A stretch of DNA of 64,000 nt, from assembly GCF_000622085.1 (NCBI RefSeq), contig NZ_JHWL01000018.1, positions 1 through 64,000 of the forward strand, read 5' to 3'. Positions 16,227-25,512 of the stretch are shown here, piece after piece. The translations under genes were made by a program, and so were the position numbers. Numbering within the stretch: position 1 is the first letter of the stretch; each line of letters opens with the position of its first letter. This stretch comes from Butyrivibrio proteoclasticus P6B7. GTDB lineage: Bacteria; Bacillota; Clostridia; Lachnospirales; Lachnospiraceae. Under the pieces are notes generated by a model. The model was not told the origin of the DNA and did no database searches. It saw only the letters and a program-made list of their open reading frames with translations.

Positions 16227-18824
16227 TTATGCATTGGCTACTGCCCTGGCCACAAGTTCATCTCCATCCACATCGAACTCAATGGTATCGTGTGGTCTTA
16301 CCTTATCTTCAAGGATCAGCTTAGCTGAAAGGGTCTCCACGTGCTTTTGCACAAATCTCTTAAGAGGTCTTGCGCCGTATATTGGATCATAAGCCTCATC
16401 GATAACATATCTCTTTGCAGCATCTGTAAGTCTGACACTTATCTCCCTATCTGAAAGTCTCTTATTAAGATCCTCCACGATAAGCTCGATGATGCCTCCG
16501 ATATTGTCCTTTGTAAGAGGCTTAAACATAATGATCTCATCAAGACGGTTAAGGAACTCAGGTCTAAAGTGCCCTCTAAGGTCTTCCATAGTAGCATTCT
16601 GAGCATCTTCGCTGATGGTTCCATCATCTCTGATTCCCTCAAGCAGGTACTGAGCTCCGATGTTAGAGGTCATGATAAGGATTGTATTCTTAAAGTCCAC
16701 GGTTCTTCCCTGAGAATCTGTAACACGACCATCATCCAGAATCTGAAGCAGTACGTTGAACACATCCGGATGGGCCTTCTCGATTTCATCAAAAAGAACT
16801 ACCGCATAAGGCTTACGTCTTACGGCTTCGGTAAGCTGACCACCCTCTTCATAGCCCACGTATCCGGGAGGCGCTCCGATAAGTCTGCTGACGCTGTACT
16901 TCTCCATGTACTCACTCATATCGATTCGAACCATGTTGTTCTCATCGTCAAACAGCGCCTGAGCAAGGCTCTTGGCAAGCTCTGTCTTACCAACACCTGT
17001 TGGTCCAAGAAACAGGAATGAACCGATTGGTTTAGTAGGATCTTTTATCCCAGCCTTAGATCTCATAATAGCCTCAGATACAAGGGTTACAGCATCATCC
17101 TGGCCTATAACTCTCTCATGTAGCTCTGTTGCAAGGTTAAGAGTCTTATTCCTCTCACTCTCAGTTAGCTTATTAACAGGGATTCCAGTCCATCTGCTGA
17201 TGATACCAGCGATCTCCTCGTCAGATACCTTCTCGTGTACAAGGCTTTCATCGGACTCCTTCTGACGTGCCTCTTCTTCAGCTTCTTCCAGCTGCTTCTT
17301 AAGTGCAGGGAGCTTACCATACTGAAGCTCGCCAGCCTTCTCATAATCACCATTTCTCTGGGCGATGGCAATCTCTGAATTGATGGTATCTATCTGTTCA
17401 CGCATGGCTGCCAGTTTATCCACTGCCTCTTTTTCATTGGACCACTGAGCCTTCCTGGTGTCAAAGTCTTCCTTGAGTTCCGCCAGCTCTTTTTGCAGAT
17501 TAGCAAGACGCTCAACTGAAAGGGAATCGTCCTCCTTCTTAAGGGCAGCCTCCTCGATCTGCATCTGCATGATCTTACGATTAAGCTCATCCAGCTCAGC
17601 AGGCATGGAATCCATCTCGGTCTTGATCAGGGCGCAGGCCTCATCTACCAGGTCAATAGCCTTATCCGGAAGGAACCTGTCGGAAATGTATCTGTTAGAA
17701 AGAACTGCAGCGCTAACCAGAGCGCTATCCATGATCTTAACGCCGTGGAAAACCTCATATCTCTCCTTGAGGCCTCTAAGAATACTGATGGTATCCTCAA
17801 CTGTAGGCTCTTCCACCATTACAGGCTGGAAACGTCTCTCAAGGGCCGCATCCTTCTCGATGTACTGTCTGTACTCATTAAGTGTTGTGGCACCGATGCA
17901 GTGAAGTTCGCCTCTTGCCAGCATTGGCTTAAGCATGTTGCCAGCATCCATTGCGCCATCGGTCTTGCCAGCTCCCACAATCAAATGAAGCTCATCTATA
18001 AAAAGAATTATCTCTCCATCGGACTCCTTAACATCCTCAAGAACAGCCTTAAGTCTTTCCTCAAACTCGCCTCTGTACTTAGCTCCAGCCACCAATGCAC
18101 CCATATCAAGAGAAAAGATCTTTTTATCCTTGAGGGCAGCAGGCACGTCGCCACTGGCAATTCGCTGAGCCAAAGCCTCAACTACCGCAGTCTTACCAAC
18201 ACCAGGCTCGCCGATAAGCACAGGATTATTCTTGGTCTTACGGGACAGGATCCTGATGACGTTCCTAATCTCTGTATCTCTGCCTATTACAGGATCAAGC
18301 TTCTGTTTCCTTGCCTTATCTACAAGCTCTGTGCCGTACTTGTTCAGGGTATCGTAGGTAGCCTCAGGGTTATCAGTGTTGACTGTTCTGTTACCCCTTA
18401 CCTCCTGCAGAACCTGAAGGAATCTGTTCCTGTCTATGCCGAACTCTCTAAGGATATCCTTAACTTCTCTGTTAGGCTTCTTGATAACCGCCATGAACAG
18501 GTGCTCCACAGACACGTAGGAATCACCAAGAGCCTTGGCCTCATCCTCAGCCGATAAAAGAGCTTTATTAAGATCTGTTCCAACATATGGCTGGCCGCCA
18601 GAAACCTTGGTCCTCTTGCCAATTGCCTGTTCAATTCTGGAGATAAAAGAGTCCTTGTCTATTCCCATCTTCTCCACAAGCTTAGCAATAAGGCTATCCT
18701 CTATAGTCATAAGAGCATATAAAAGATGTTCCTGCTCAATCTCCTGATTGCCATAATCAAGGGCAATCTTCTCGCAGGCACTGACTGCTTCGATAGATTT
18801 CTGTGTGAATTTCTGAATATTCAT
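16227..18824 (-). CDS. clpB: ClpB disaggregase
   Basis: An 865-residue Hsp100 AAA+ protein that threads aggregated proteins through its hexamer pore, together with DnaK. An N-terminal Clp repeat domain (1-145) is followed by the first ATPase domain with Walker [10 protein letters not shown] and Walker B LFIDELH. Then come the coiled-coil middle domain that is diagnostic of ClpB (about 405-520), and the second ATPase domain with GPTGVGKTE and [12 protein letters not shown]. Length matches the family (about 860). It is monocistronic. The start is supported by GGAGG six bases upstream. An unusual palindrome spans its promoter at 18895-18958. Confidence 0.97.
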   Translation of the reverse strand: MNIQKFTQKSIEAVSACEKIALDYGNQEIEQEHLLYALMTIEDSLIAKLVEKMGIDKDSFISRIEQAIGKRTKVSGGQPYVGTDLNKALLSAEDEAKALGDSYVSVEHLFMAVIKKPNREVKDILREFGIDRNRFLQVLQEVRGNRTVNTDNPEATYDTLNKYGTELVDKARKQKLDPVIGRDTEIRNVIRILSRKTKNNPVLIGEPGVGKTAVVEALAQRIASGDVPAALKDKKIFSLDMGALVAGAKYRGEFEERLKAVLEDVKESDGEIILFIDELHLIVGAGKTDGAMDAGNMLKPMLARGELHCIGATTLNEYRQYIEKDAALERRFQPVMVEEPTVEDTISILRGLKERYEVFHGVKIMDSALVSAAVLSNRYISDRFLPDKAIDLVDEACALIKTEMDSMPAELDELNRKIMQMQIEEAALKKEDDSLSVERLANLQKELAELKEDFDTRKAQWSNEKEAVDKLAAMREQIDTINSEIAIAQRNGDYEKAGELQYGKLPALKKQLEEAEEEARQKESDESLVHEKVSDEEIAGIISRWTGIPVNKLTESERNKTLNLATELHERVIGQDDAVTLVSEAIMRSKAGIKDPTKPIGSFLFLGPTGVGKTELAKSLAQALFDDENNMVRIDMSEYMEKYSVSRLIGAPPGYVGYEEGGQLTEAVRRKPYAVVLFDEIEKAHPDVFNVLLQILDDGRVTDSQGRTVDFKNTILIMTSNIGAQYLLEGIRDDGTISEDAQNATMEDLRGHFRPEFLNRLDEIIMFKPLTKDNIGGIIELIVEDLNKRLSDREISVRLTDAAKRYVIDEAYDPIYGARPLKRFVQKHVETLSAKLILEDKVRPHDTIEFDVDGDELVARAVANA

Positions 18825-18894
18825 AACAACCTCCTCACCTCAGGAATAATGCTTATATCCCAGTCCCACACCATTATCCTGAATAAAGAAAAAA

Positions 18895-18956
18895 TGACAT
18901 TGTGTTGTTGTGTTTGTTGTTCTATTACAACTATAACACAGAATAACACAATGTCA
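18895..18956. promoter_or_regulatory. Long inverted repeat over the clpB promoter (candidate operator)
   Basis: TGACATTGTGTT at 18895-18906 is perfectly inverted at 18945-18956, and the arms continue imperfectly inwards with further TGTGTT elements. One arm overlaps the -35 box; the other lies about 17-28 nt after the predicted start of transcription. It is neither CIRCE (TTAGCACTC) nor a CtsR site. It could be an operator or a 5'-leader hairpin. Confidence 0.65.
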
Positions 18957-18958
18957 AT
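18930..18958 (-). promoter_or_regulatory. clpB sigma-A promoter
   Basis: Minus strand: perfect TTGACA (18953-18958), 17-bp spacer, TATAGT (18930-18935). Predicted start of transcription is near 18923, about 100 nt before the clpB start codon. Confidence 0.7.
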
Positions 18959-19087
18959 ATGCGAAATTTCATTATGTAATTTAGAGCTGTTTTCCGAACT
19001 CTGCTCTCTTTCTGGCATGAATTCTATTATTCTAGAATTCACTATGTCCTCTTGCTTGAATTATATCATTCCACTAATCCATATTTC

Positions 19088-19615
19088 TCAGAATTCAATT
19101 CCCTCTCTGGCTTGAATTCCATTGTCATAGGGATGTCTAATTTTCTTCATTTCAGTAATGTAATCAGCATGATCAACAAAGAATTCATCCGCATTTCTAC
19201 CAGTGCAAACTATCTCCATTTCTTCTGGCTTGTTTGTAATCAGTTCTTCCAGCCTATCCTTATCTATGACGCCATAGCTATAAGGATAAGTCACCTCATC
19301 TAGCACAAGCACATCGCACTGACCGTTCATGATAAAGGTCTCTATCTCCTCTAAGAGGTTGTTGTGAGTATCTGTGAACTTCAGCACCTGCTCAGCATTA
19401 TTCTTATCAAGCCAGCCCAGTTCCTCTGCGCTTCTGACAATTGTAATTCCTTCTATGCTGCTAAGGCTCTTAAGCTCCGAAGTATCTCTTCCCTTCATAA
19501 ACTGTGCAAACACTACCTTCTTGCCAGCGCCTGCTGCCCTGACAGACAAGCCTATTGCAGCTGTAGTCTTGCCCTTTCCTTCACCTGTGTATAAATGTAC
19601 TAGTCCTGTGCTCAT
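19088..19615 (-). CDS. cobO: Cob(I)yrinic acid a,c-diamide adenosyltransferase (CobO/BtuR)
   Basis: A 175-residue ATP:corrinoid adenosyltransferase that attaches the 5'-deoxyadenosyl group to cob(I)alamin or precursor. The N-terminus carries the P-loop GEGKGKTTAA (about residues 10-19). The family pattern VVFAQFMKG, the Walker B-like VLVLDEV and the C-terminal EMKKIRHPYDNGIQAREGIEF are present. The frame continues upstream, but the ATG at 19615 is chosen: it has AGAGGAAG nine bases upstream and gives the normal length, whereas the extension runs into the GGGTAC repeat array. It lies near a MetH-activation-like gene, consistent with corrinoid use. Confidence 0.92.
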   Translation of the reverse strand: MSTGLVHLYTGEGKGKTTAAIGLSVRAAGAGKKVVFAQFMKGRDTSELKSLSSIEGITIVRSAEELGWLDKNNAEQVLKFTDTHNNLLEEIETFIMNGQCDVLVLDEVTYPYSYGVIDKDRLEELITNKPEEMEIVCTGRNADEFFVDHADYITEMKKIRHPYDNGIQAREGIEF

Positions 19616-19645
19616 GCTTCTTCCTCTTCTGTTTTTAACTGTTGG

Positions 19646-19943
19646 GGGTACAAACTTCCATTTTGGGCTTCTGTACCCTCTGTTTTCTTTTCGCTGGGGG
19701 GTACAAACTGTCATTTTTGACTTCTGTACCCTCTAACTTGCTTCTAGCTGGGGGTACAAACTGTCATTTTCGACTTTTGTACCCTCTAACTTGCTTCTAG
19801 TTAGGGGTACAAACTAGCATTTTTGGCTTCTGTACCCTCTAACTTGCTTCTAGTTGGGGGTACAAACTAGCATTTTTGGCTTTTGTACCCTCTAACTTAC
19901 TCCTAGCCAAGGGTACAAACTGCCATTTTCGACTTCTGTACCC
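19646..19943. repeat. Array of six 53-bp palindromic repeats (GGGTAC type)
   Basis: GGGTAC starts at 19646, 19699, 19752, 19805, 19858 and 19911, exactly 53 bp apart. Each is followed 21 bp later by its inverse GTACCC, then a 20-bp linker. Outer arms extend to GGGTACAAA...TGTACCC. An inner short stem is kept complementary by paired changes: GTC/GAC in units 2 and 3, AGC/GCT in units 4 and 5. The array fills the space between the 216-residue gene and cobO. No protein-coding potential of its own is evident. Confidence 0.93.
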
Positions 19944-19988
19944 AAAGATTTCTCTTGTTTTTTGGTACCACAGCGGATTTCAGCTGCT

Positions 19989-20639
19989 CTACCACCTCAT
20001 CTGGCAGTCCACCGCTCCGCAGTTACTGCACATCCCAGCTTTGTGAGGCTTCTCTGGTAAAAGAGCTGTCTTAAAAAGCACACTCTTCTTAGGAATCAGC
20101 GCAAAAGCCTCATTATACCTGATCTTCTTCTGTCCAAGTTTTACCATGATCTCAGGCGTACTCTCCAAAGGAAGCTCATCATCTCCCACAAACACGTAGT
20201 CTCCGGCATACTTGCCCGTCAGCTCATAGAGTCTTTCATCGATTCCATCATAGGCTTTAGCCAAGAGCTCAGAGGCAATGCAGTCCAGAATATAGGCACT
20301 CCTGATATCACCCTTTTGCAGAAAGCTATCCTGCAGGCTATCCACTGCTCTCCCCAGACTTGCCACCACGTATGCACAGCTACTGTCTCCTCCGAGATTG
20401 TCGTTCTCCACAATATCACTGTGACATCCATCTACTCCACGATTATCATTCTCCACCACACTAGAACATCCATCATCACTATTCTCCACCACATAGTGAA
20501 AAACAGCATGAACTCTGGGGATCAGCTGTCTATAAAGCTTTACTATATCTTTTTTATCTTCTTCATTAAAATGATATCGCCTGACAAGTTCTGCAAAGCA
20601 GTTCTCATCAAGCGATACTTCTACTGGCTCAAAGGTCAT
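19989..20639 (-). CDS. MetH-activation-domain-like protein
   Basis: A 216-residue protein resembling the stand-alone cobalamin-dependent methionine synthase activation proteins of Clostridia. Points of similarity are a helix with IRSAYILDCIASELLAKAYD, the segment DDELPLESTPEIMVKLGQ, the IPKKSVLFKTAL stretch and a Cys cluster at the end (CSNCGAVDC). Such proteins would help keep methionine-synthase corrinoid reduced. Residues about 52-92 contain an odd insertion with three degenerate VVEN-type repeats rich in Asn, Asp, Ser and Gly. Its stop overlaps the HdeD-like gene start by 4 bp, and cobO lies downstream beyond the repeat array. The assignment is by pattern only. Confidence 0.6.
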   Translation of the reverse strand: MTFEPVEVSLDENCFAELVRRYHFNEEDKKDIVKLYRQLIPRVHAVFHYVVENSDDGCSSVVENDNRGVDGCHSDIVENDNLGGDSSCAYVVASLGRAVDSLQDSFLQKGDIRSAYILDCIASELLAKAYDGIDERLYELTGKYAGDYVFVGDDELPLESTPEIMVKLGQKKIRYNEAFALIPKKSVLFKTALLPEKPHKAGMCSNCGAVDCQMRW

Positions 20640-21238
20640 TTCTTATCTTCTTCCTCAACAATAACCGCATCAACATCGATAGCTTCCTGCTCCTGTTTAA
20701 CTCGCTTCTCTGCCTTCTCCACCAGAAGCGAGCTGATAAGGTTAGTACCTCCATCTACCACCAGGAACAATCCGATCAGGGTAACTGCGATCTCCTTAGC
20801 CCCTGTAGGATTTGTTAAAAGAAATACACCAAGACCCATGGTTACGAAAGCGATAATAAGTGAAACCCAGCTGGTCTTAGCCTTATACTTCATAAGAGAA
20901 AATGCCTGTCCCACGTTTCTGATACCACTGATCAGAATGAACAGACCAAAAAGCTTAGGAATGAAATCAGTGAACTTACCTGGATTTAAATAGATCCAGC
21001 CACCGATGGCAAAAATGATAAGTCCCACCACGAAGCTTCCTGAAAGCTCAAAATTCCTCTCTTTGTGGGAAAGATAGCTAATAATAAAGATGGCACCGAT
21101 TACCATAAGAAGCACAGCCAGTGCCCTTGCCACAAAATCAATGCTGGCCTTGGTCCAGAACATCAGCACCAGACCAATAACAATCATGATAATAGACTGC
21201 GCAACATAATCAACCTTTAACTTAAACTTCAGATTCAT
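20636..21238 (-). CDS. HdeD-like (DUF308) membrane protein
   Basis: A 200-residue protein with six transmembrane segments in three helical pairs, each with the small-residue repeat of the DUF308/HdeD family (IGLVLMFWTKASIDF, FAIGGWIYLNPGKFTD, MGLGVFLLTNPTGAKE). A charged tail rich in Glu and Asp follows. Function in Gram-positives is unknown; E. coli HdeD is linked to acid stress. The ATG at 21238 follows GGAGG by five bases; an upstream TTG is not needed. It is translationally coupled to the MetH-activation-like gene by a 4-bp overlap. Confidence 0.8.
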   Translation of the reverse strand: MNLKFKLKVDYVAQSIIMIVIGLVLMFWTKASIDFVARALAVLLMVIGAIFIISYLSHKERNFELSGSFVVGLIIFAIGGWIYLNPGKFTDFIPKLFGLFILISGIRNVGQAFSLMKYKAKTSWVSLIIAFVTMGLGVFLLTNPTGAKEIAVTLIGLFLVVDGGTNLISSLLVEKAEKRVKQEQEAIDVDAVIVEEEDKK

Positions 21239-21331
21239 ACCTGCCTCCAATCTCTAGCTCTTTCTATCTAGTTCTATTCTTTATTTTTCTCTTTTTCCTT
21301 CAGTCTTTCTATTTCTCAGCTAAACTCCAGC

Positions 21332-21949
21332 TTACTCTTCTGTATCCTGCTCTGCAGCGTTTGCCTCTGCAAGAAGCTTGTCCATGTAATCGTAGATCTC
21401 CTGACGTCCCTCTTTAGAAAGAGCTGAATAAGGGAAGATCTTGATCTCCTCAGGAAGTCCCAGTCCATTACGAAGCATGTTAAGGTGCTTCTCGTGCTGG
21501 CTCTTCTTGATCTTGTCAGCCTTAGTTGCGATGATCACAGGCTGAAAGCCCTGATGAACGATCCACTTGTACATCTGCACATCGTTGGCTGAAGGCTCAT
21601 GTCTGATATCGATCAAAAGAAATACTCTTCGCAGCTGTCTTGATGTGTGGAGGTAGTTCTCGATCATTCTGCCCCACTGCTCTTTAACCTTCTCAGGAAC
21701 TCTTGCAAAGCCATAGCCTGGAAGATCCACAAGATAGAACTCGTCGTTGATGTTGTAGTAATTGATGGTCTGAGTCTTACCTGGCTCCTGTGAAGTTCTG
21801 GCATAGTTCTTACGATTCATAAGGCCATTGATAAGAGAGCTCTTTCCCACATTACTCTTTCCAGCAAAGGCGAACTCCGGATGAATATTATCTGGAAGTG
21901 TACTTGTGATTCCACATACTGTTTCTAGATTAACGTTTTTAATTACCAT
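21332..21949 (-). CDS. ysxC: Ribosome-biogenesis GTPase YsxC/EngB
   Basis: A 205-residue TRAFAC GTPase needed for assembly of the 50S subunit. The G motifs are clear: G1 GKSNVGKSS, G2 region PGKTQTINYY, G3 DLPGYGFA, G4 ATKADK and G5 SALS. Length is typical (about 195-210). It follows clpX by about 160 bp. In related genomes lon lies between clpX and ysxC; here lon is absent and a hairpin occupies the gap. Confidence 0.96.
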   Translation of the reverse strand: MVIKNVNLETVCGITSTLPDNIHPEFAFAGKSNVGKSSLINGLMNRKNYARTSQEPGKTQTINYYNINDEFYLVDLPGYGFARVPEKVKEQWGRMIENYLHTSRQLRRVFLLIDIRHEPSANDVQMYKWIVHQGFQPVIIATKADKIKKSQHEKHLNMLRNGLGLPEEIKIFPYSALSKEGRQEIYDYMDKLLAEANAAEQDTEE

Positions 21950-22051
21950 AATTTCTCCTGAATATACATTCTGACTGTTGTAACATGATGCCCATAACAG
22001 ATCAATTATCTGAGTATTAACCAGTTATTGGCACTACACCATATTATAACA

Positions 22052-22088
22052 CAGGCGTTGGAAGTATATTGCAAACATCCAACGCCTG
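22052..22088 (-). terminator. Hairpin between clpX and ysxC
   Basis: A perfect 10-bp stem, CAGGCGTTGG/CCAACGCCTG, with a 17-nt loop lies 22 nt after the clpX stop. No T-tract follows; instead TTATAAT is adjacent on the minus strand. It may protect the 3' end or partly attenuate transcription, or mark a ysxC promoter. Confidence 0.45.
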
Positions 22089-22109
22089 ATAATCGCAATG
22101 TTTAATTTA

Positions 22110-23378
22110 TTACTTAGCCTGCTTAAGCTTCTTGGAATCGCGGTGTACGATAAGCGGCTGGCTTGTTCCATCAACAGAAGCATCTGTGATAACACATTCG
22201 CTGATGGTGTCGTCTGAAGGAATCTCGTACATAACATCCATCATGGTCTTCTCCATGATAGAACGAAGTCCTCTTGCTCCAGTCTCTCTTTCATAAGCCA
22301 TAGCTGCGATCTTCTGAACAGCCTCATCCTCGAAGGTAAGCTTAACGTCATCGAAGTCGAACAGCTTCTGGTACTGCTTAACAAGAGCGTTCTTAGGCTG
22401 AGTAAGGATCTTGACAAGAGCTTCCTTAGAAAGACCCTCTAAAGTTACAGTGATAGGCACACGACCTACAAACTCAGGGATAAGTCCAAACTTAACAAGA
22501 TCCTGAGGTGTAACCTCCTTAAGAACTTCTCCGATTTCTCTCTCAGTCTTGTCTGCAATCTCAGCATTGAAGCCGATTGAATTGCGGTCAAGTCTTGCCT
22601 CTACGATCTTATCAAGACCATCGAAGGCTCCTCCACAGATAAAGAGGATATTGCTTGTATCGATCTGAATAAGCTCCTGATGTGGGTGCTTACGTCCGCC
22701 CTGTGGTGGAACGCTGGCAACAGTTCCCTCTACGATCTTAAGAAGTGCCTGCTGAACGCCTTCACCGGATACATCTCTTGTGATTGAAACATTCTCGCTC
22801 TTCTTGGTGATCTTATCAATCTCATCAATATAAACGATACCATACTGAGCTCTCTCGATATCATAATCTGCATTCTGGATAAGCTTAAGAAGAATGTTCT
22901 CAACATCTTCACCTACATATCCTGCCTCTGTAAGAGTTGTAGCATCTGCGATAGCAAATGGTACGTTGATGATCTTAGCTAAGGTCTGTGCAAGATATGT
23001 CTTACCAGAACCTGTAGGTCCGATCATGATGATGTTACTCTTCTGAAGCTCTACATCATTGCGGTCCTCACTCTTAGGTGCAAGAACACGCTTATAGTGG
23101 TTGTAAACTGATACAGCCAGAACCTTCTTGGCCTCATCCTGTCCGATTACATATTCGTCCAAAAAGCTTCTGATCTCAGCGGGCTTAAGGAGGTTGATCT
23201 GCTGGTTCTTGGTAGCTACTGGCTCGTCCTCGAACTCTTCCTCGATGATATCAGCACAGATATCAACGCACTCATCGCAGATGTAAACCCCAGCAGGGCC
23301 TGCTATTAACTTTTTAACCTGATCCTGTGTCTTGTTACAAAAAGAGCACCTGATCTCTCCGGAATTCTTTCCTGCCAT
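22110..23378 (-). CDS. clpX: ClpX unfoldase, ATPase subunit of ClpXP
   Basis: A 422-residue AAA+ unfoldase that recognises substrates and feeds them to ClpP. The N-terminal C4 zinc-binding domain (CSFCNKT ... CDECVD) binds adaptors. Walker A is GPTGSGKT, Walker B VYIDEIDK. The pore loop GYVGED, the RKHPHQE pore-2 region and the sensor segment [12 protein letters not shown] follow. Length is typical. It is 64 bp downstream of clpP and probably co-transcribed with it. Confidence 0.97.
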   Translation of the reverse strand: MAGKNSGEIRCSFCNKTQDQVKKLIAGPAGVYICDECVDICADIIEEEFEDEPVATKNQQINLLKPAEIRSFLDEYVIGQDEAKKVLAVSVYNHYKRVLAPKSEDRNDVELQKSNIIMIGPTGSGKTYLAQTLAKIINVPFAIADATTLTEAGYVGEDVENILLKLIQNADYDIERAQYGIVYIDEIDKITKKSENVSITRDVSGEGVQQALLKIVEGTVASVPPQGGRKHPHQELIQIDTSNILFICGGAFDGLDKIVEARLDRNSIGFNAEIADKTEREIGEVLKEVTPQDLVKFGLIPEFVGRVPITVTLEGLSKEALVKILTQPKNALVKQYQKLFDFDDVKLTFEDEAVQKIAAMAYERETGARGLRSIMEKTMMDVMYEIPSDDTISECVITDASVDGTSQPLIVHRDSKKLKQAK

Positions 23379-23442
23379 TACAATACTCCTAAACTAATAT
23401 ATTATCGTTGCTAAAGCAGACCTGCTGCCCCCCGCAACTAAA

Positions 23443-24045
23443 TTACTTCTTGTCCTTCTCGCTTGGACGGTTCTCGATGATAGAATCGATAAGACCGTAA
23501 TCAAGAGCTTCCTGTGCTGAAAGCCAGTTATCTCTCTCAGTATCAGCTGCAACCTGCTCATATGTCTTGCCGCAGTTCTCAGCAAGCATTCTGTTCATCT
23601 TCTCCTTAGTCTTAAGGATATGTCTTGCAGCGATCTCAATCTCTGTAGCCTGACCCTGTGTTCCGCCAAGTGGCTGGTGGATCATAACTTCTGCGTTAGG
23701 AAGAGCCATTCTCTTACCCTTTGCACCACCGGCAAGAAGGAATGCACCCATGCTGGCAGCCATACCGATACAGATTGTGCTTACATCGCACTTGATGTAG
23801 TGCATTGTATCGTAGATAGCCATTCCGGAAGTGATCTCTCCTCCAGGGCTGTTAATGTACATGTGGATATCCTTGTTAGGATCCTCAGCCTCAAGGAAAA
23901 GCAGCTGTGCTACTACGATGCTGGCTGATGTAGAATTAACCTCTTCTCCCAAAAATACAATTCTTTCTTTTAAAAGTCTTGAGTAGATATCATATGATCT
24001 CTCTCCACGACTTGTCTGTTCAATGACGTAAGGTATTAAACTCAT
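23443..24045 (-). CDS. clpP: ClpP protease subunit
   Basis: A 200-residue serine peptidase that forms the tetradecameric chamber used by ClpX and other Clp ATPases. The N-terminus [20 protein letters not shown] is the family hallmark. The catalytic serine lies in [14 protein letters not shown], the histidine in MIHQPLGG, and the aspartate in the [17 protein letters not shown] segment. The gene starts the clpP-clpX unit. A TATAAT promoter and a leader inverted repeat lie upstream. Confidence 0.97.
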   Translation of the reverse strand: MSLIPYVIEQTSRGERSYDIYSRLLKERIVFLGEEVNSTSASIVVAQLLFLEAEDPNKDIHMYINSPGGEITSGMAIYDTMHYIKCDVSTICIGMAASMGAFLLAGGAKGKRMALPNAEVMIHQPLGGTQGQATEIEIAARHILKTKEKMNRMLAENCGKTYEQVAADTERDNWLSAQEALDYGLIDSIIENRPSEKDKK

Positions 24046-24073
24046 GTTGTACTCCTTTTCTAAAGCATACTAA

Positions 24074-24101
24074 ATGAGTATTCGCAATTGGATATACTCA
24101 T
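24074..24101. promoter_or_regulatory. Inverted repeat in the clpP leader
   Basis: ATGAGTAT and ATACTCAT form an 8-bp inverted repeat with a 12-nt gap, between the predicted transcription start and the clpP start codon. It could be an operator or a leader hairpin. It matches neither CIRCE nor the clpB palindrome. Confidence 0.4.
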
Positions 24102-24111
24102 CTAAAATACT

Positions 24112-24140
24112 ATTATACGTCTAAATTAACATTTTTAAAA
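24112..24140 (-). promoter_or_regulatory. Candidate clpP promoter
   Basis: Minus strand: perfect TATAAT (24112-24117) with a 17-bp spacer to TTTTAA, a weak -35 box. Confidence 0.45.
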
Positions 24141-24183
24141 GAGCTCCGGCGCAATTGCAGTTTATACCGCTGGTTTAATCCAC

Positions 24184-24210
24184 AAAAAAGGGGAGTTTAT
24201 CTCCCCTTTT
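24184..24210 (-). terminator. Rho-independent terminator of the second pectin operon
   Basis: Stem GGGGAG/CTCCCC with a 5-nt loop, flanked by A and T runs that extend it, and followed on the minus strand by TTTTTT. It lies just after the stop of the GH28 gene that ends the operon. Confidence 0.85.
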
Positions 24211-24213
24211 CCA

Positions 24214-25512
24214 CTAAATGTCCATACTTGAAAATAATTCTCGTATACTATCCCCAATTTGTATATCAGCTTCCACAAAAACGTCCTTGGAACCCCTGTT
24301 ATAAACTACAGGCATTTTCATTTCTCTTCTTCCGTTGACAGAGGGTCTTTCATCCAGCACCATAGCTGTCTTTCCGCTCTGATTCTCCATCCTGATAACA
24401 GAATCAGTGATCTTCACATCGGATATAGGACTGTACTCTTCCCCAGCCACCACAATAGGCGCTTCGCTCTTAAGCATCAGGTGATCAATGCTGACGTGGT
24501 GGACCTTGCCAGGGATCCTGTCCACATTTTCTCTTTTTACAGCTGATATAAACACCGGCTCACCCTCGCCCCACCAGGAGTAAATGGCAGCCTTTTTAAG
24601 AACGCTGTCTGCAAAGTTCCTGGTATTTCCGCTTATATGGTGCATGGTGATGTTGTAGATCTCGCCTCCATCCCTGGACCAGATGCCGATTCCCCTGATG
24701 CAGTCCTTGAGGACGCAGTCTGACACGATCACGTCGTGGATAGGCCCGTAGGTCTCAGTGCCGATCTTGATGGCGCTGCAGCAGGTGCTGAGAACGCAGC
24801 TGTTTACTATGATATTCTCGCAGTCACCGTACTTCTTATACATAGGCGCTGTGGACTTAAGGACGATACAGTCATCGCCGCTTACTATGTTACAGCCCCT
24901 TATTATCACGTTTTTGCAGCAGTCAGGATCGATACCGTCAGTATTTACGCCCCTCTTGTGGTTCATGATCCTGATGTTCTCAATACGGACATTTCTGCAT
25001 CCCGCCATATGCAAGGTCCAGAAAGCCGCATCCTTAAAGGTCACATCCACAATTGTGAGATTCTCCACATCCTCAAGAAAGCTCATCCTGGGCCTGAAGC
25101 CCTTCACGTTAAGCGGACACTCCTTGGGAGAGTCCTCTGGCTCATCGTCGTAAAAGACCTTTCGTCCCTGGCCATCAATTGTTCCAAAGCCCGAAATTGT
25201 AATATCCCTGGCATGGCAGGCATAGAGAAAGCAGCCTCCCTCCCAGCCTGTATCCGCGTTGTCATCTACAAAATCCTTGGAAAAATCCACCACATCCGCT
25301 TCATCAAGACTTGAAACGAGCACTGCTCCACTTTCAAGATGCAGCTCCACATTGGACTTAAGAAGGAGTGAACCCGACAGATACTCACCTGCCGGGAACA
25401 CTACCCTTCCCCCCTCAGTGCTGCAATCATCTATAGCTCTTTGTATCGCATCCGTGCATTTGCTTATTCCATCTGGCTTTGCACCATAGTCAACTACATT
25501 AAAATCCTTCAT
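24214..25512 (-). CDS. GH28-family enzyme with variant active site
   Basis: A 432-residue beta-helix enzyme of glycoside hydrolase family 28. NTDG at 190-193 and GDD at 212-214 supply the acidic residues Asp192, Asp213 and Asp214. The usual GHG and RIK motifs of polygalacturonases are missing: the aligned places read CCSAIKIGTE (about 244-253) and RGIGIWSRDGG. This variant is seen in GH28 branches acting on other linkages, so rhamnogalacturonan or a different pectic oligomer is possible. No signal peptide, so cytoplasmic. It overlaps the GH63-like gene by 14 bp and ends the operon. Confidence 0.85.
   Translation of the reverse strand: MKDFNVVDYGAKPDGISKCTDAIQRAIDDCSTEGGRVVFPAGEYLSGSLLLKSNVELHLESGAVLVSSLDEADVVDFSKDFVDDNADTGWEGGCFLYACHARDITISGFGTIDGQGRKVFYDDEPEDSPKECPLNVKGFRPRMSFLEDVENLTIVDVTFKDAAFWTLHMAGCRNVRIENIRIMNHKRGVNTDGIDPDCCKNVIIRGCNIVSGDDCIVLKSTAPMYKKYGDCENIIVNSCVLSTCCSAIKIGTETYGPIHDVIVSDCVLKDCIRGIGIWSRDGGEIYNITMHHISGNTRNFADSVLKKAAIYSWWGEGEPVFISAVKRENVDRIPGKVHHVSIDHLMLKSEAPIVVAGEEYSPISDVKITDSVIRMENQSGKTAMVLDERPSVNGRREMKMPVVYNRGSKDVFVEADIQIGDSIRELFSSMDI

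Noticed and set aside
18821-19042. Minus-strand 73-codon frame upstream of clpB
   Set aside because: It runs through the clpB promoter and palindrome, has no ribosome site, and overlaps the clpB start.
19616-19714. N-terminal extension of CobO into the repeat array
   Set aside because: The extension is translated repeat DNA; the ATG at 19615 has a ribosome site and gives the normal family start before the P-loop.
21950-22109. Missing lon gene caused by a deletion or pseudogene between clpX and ysxC
   Set aside because: The gap is only 160 bp with a hairpin and no lon-like coding remnant; absence of lon here is common enough and not evidence of decay.
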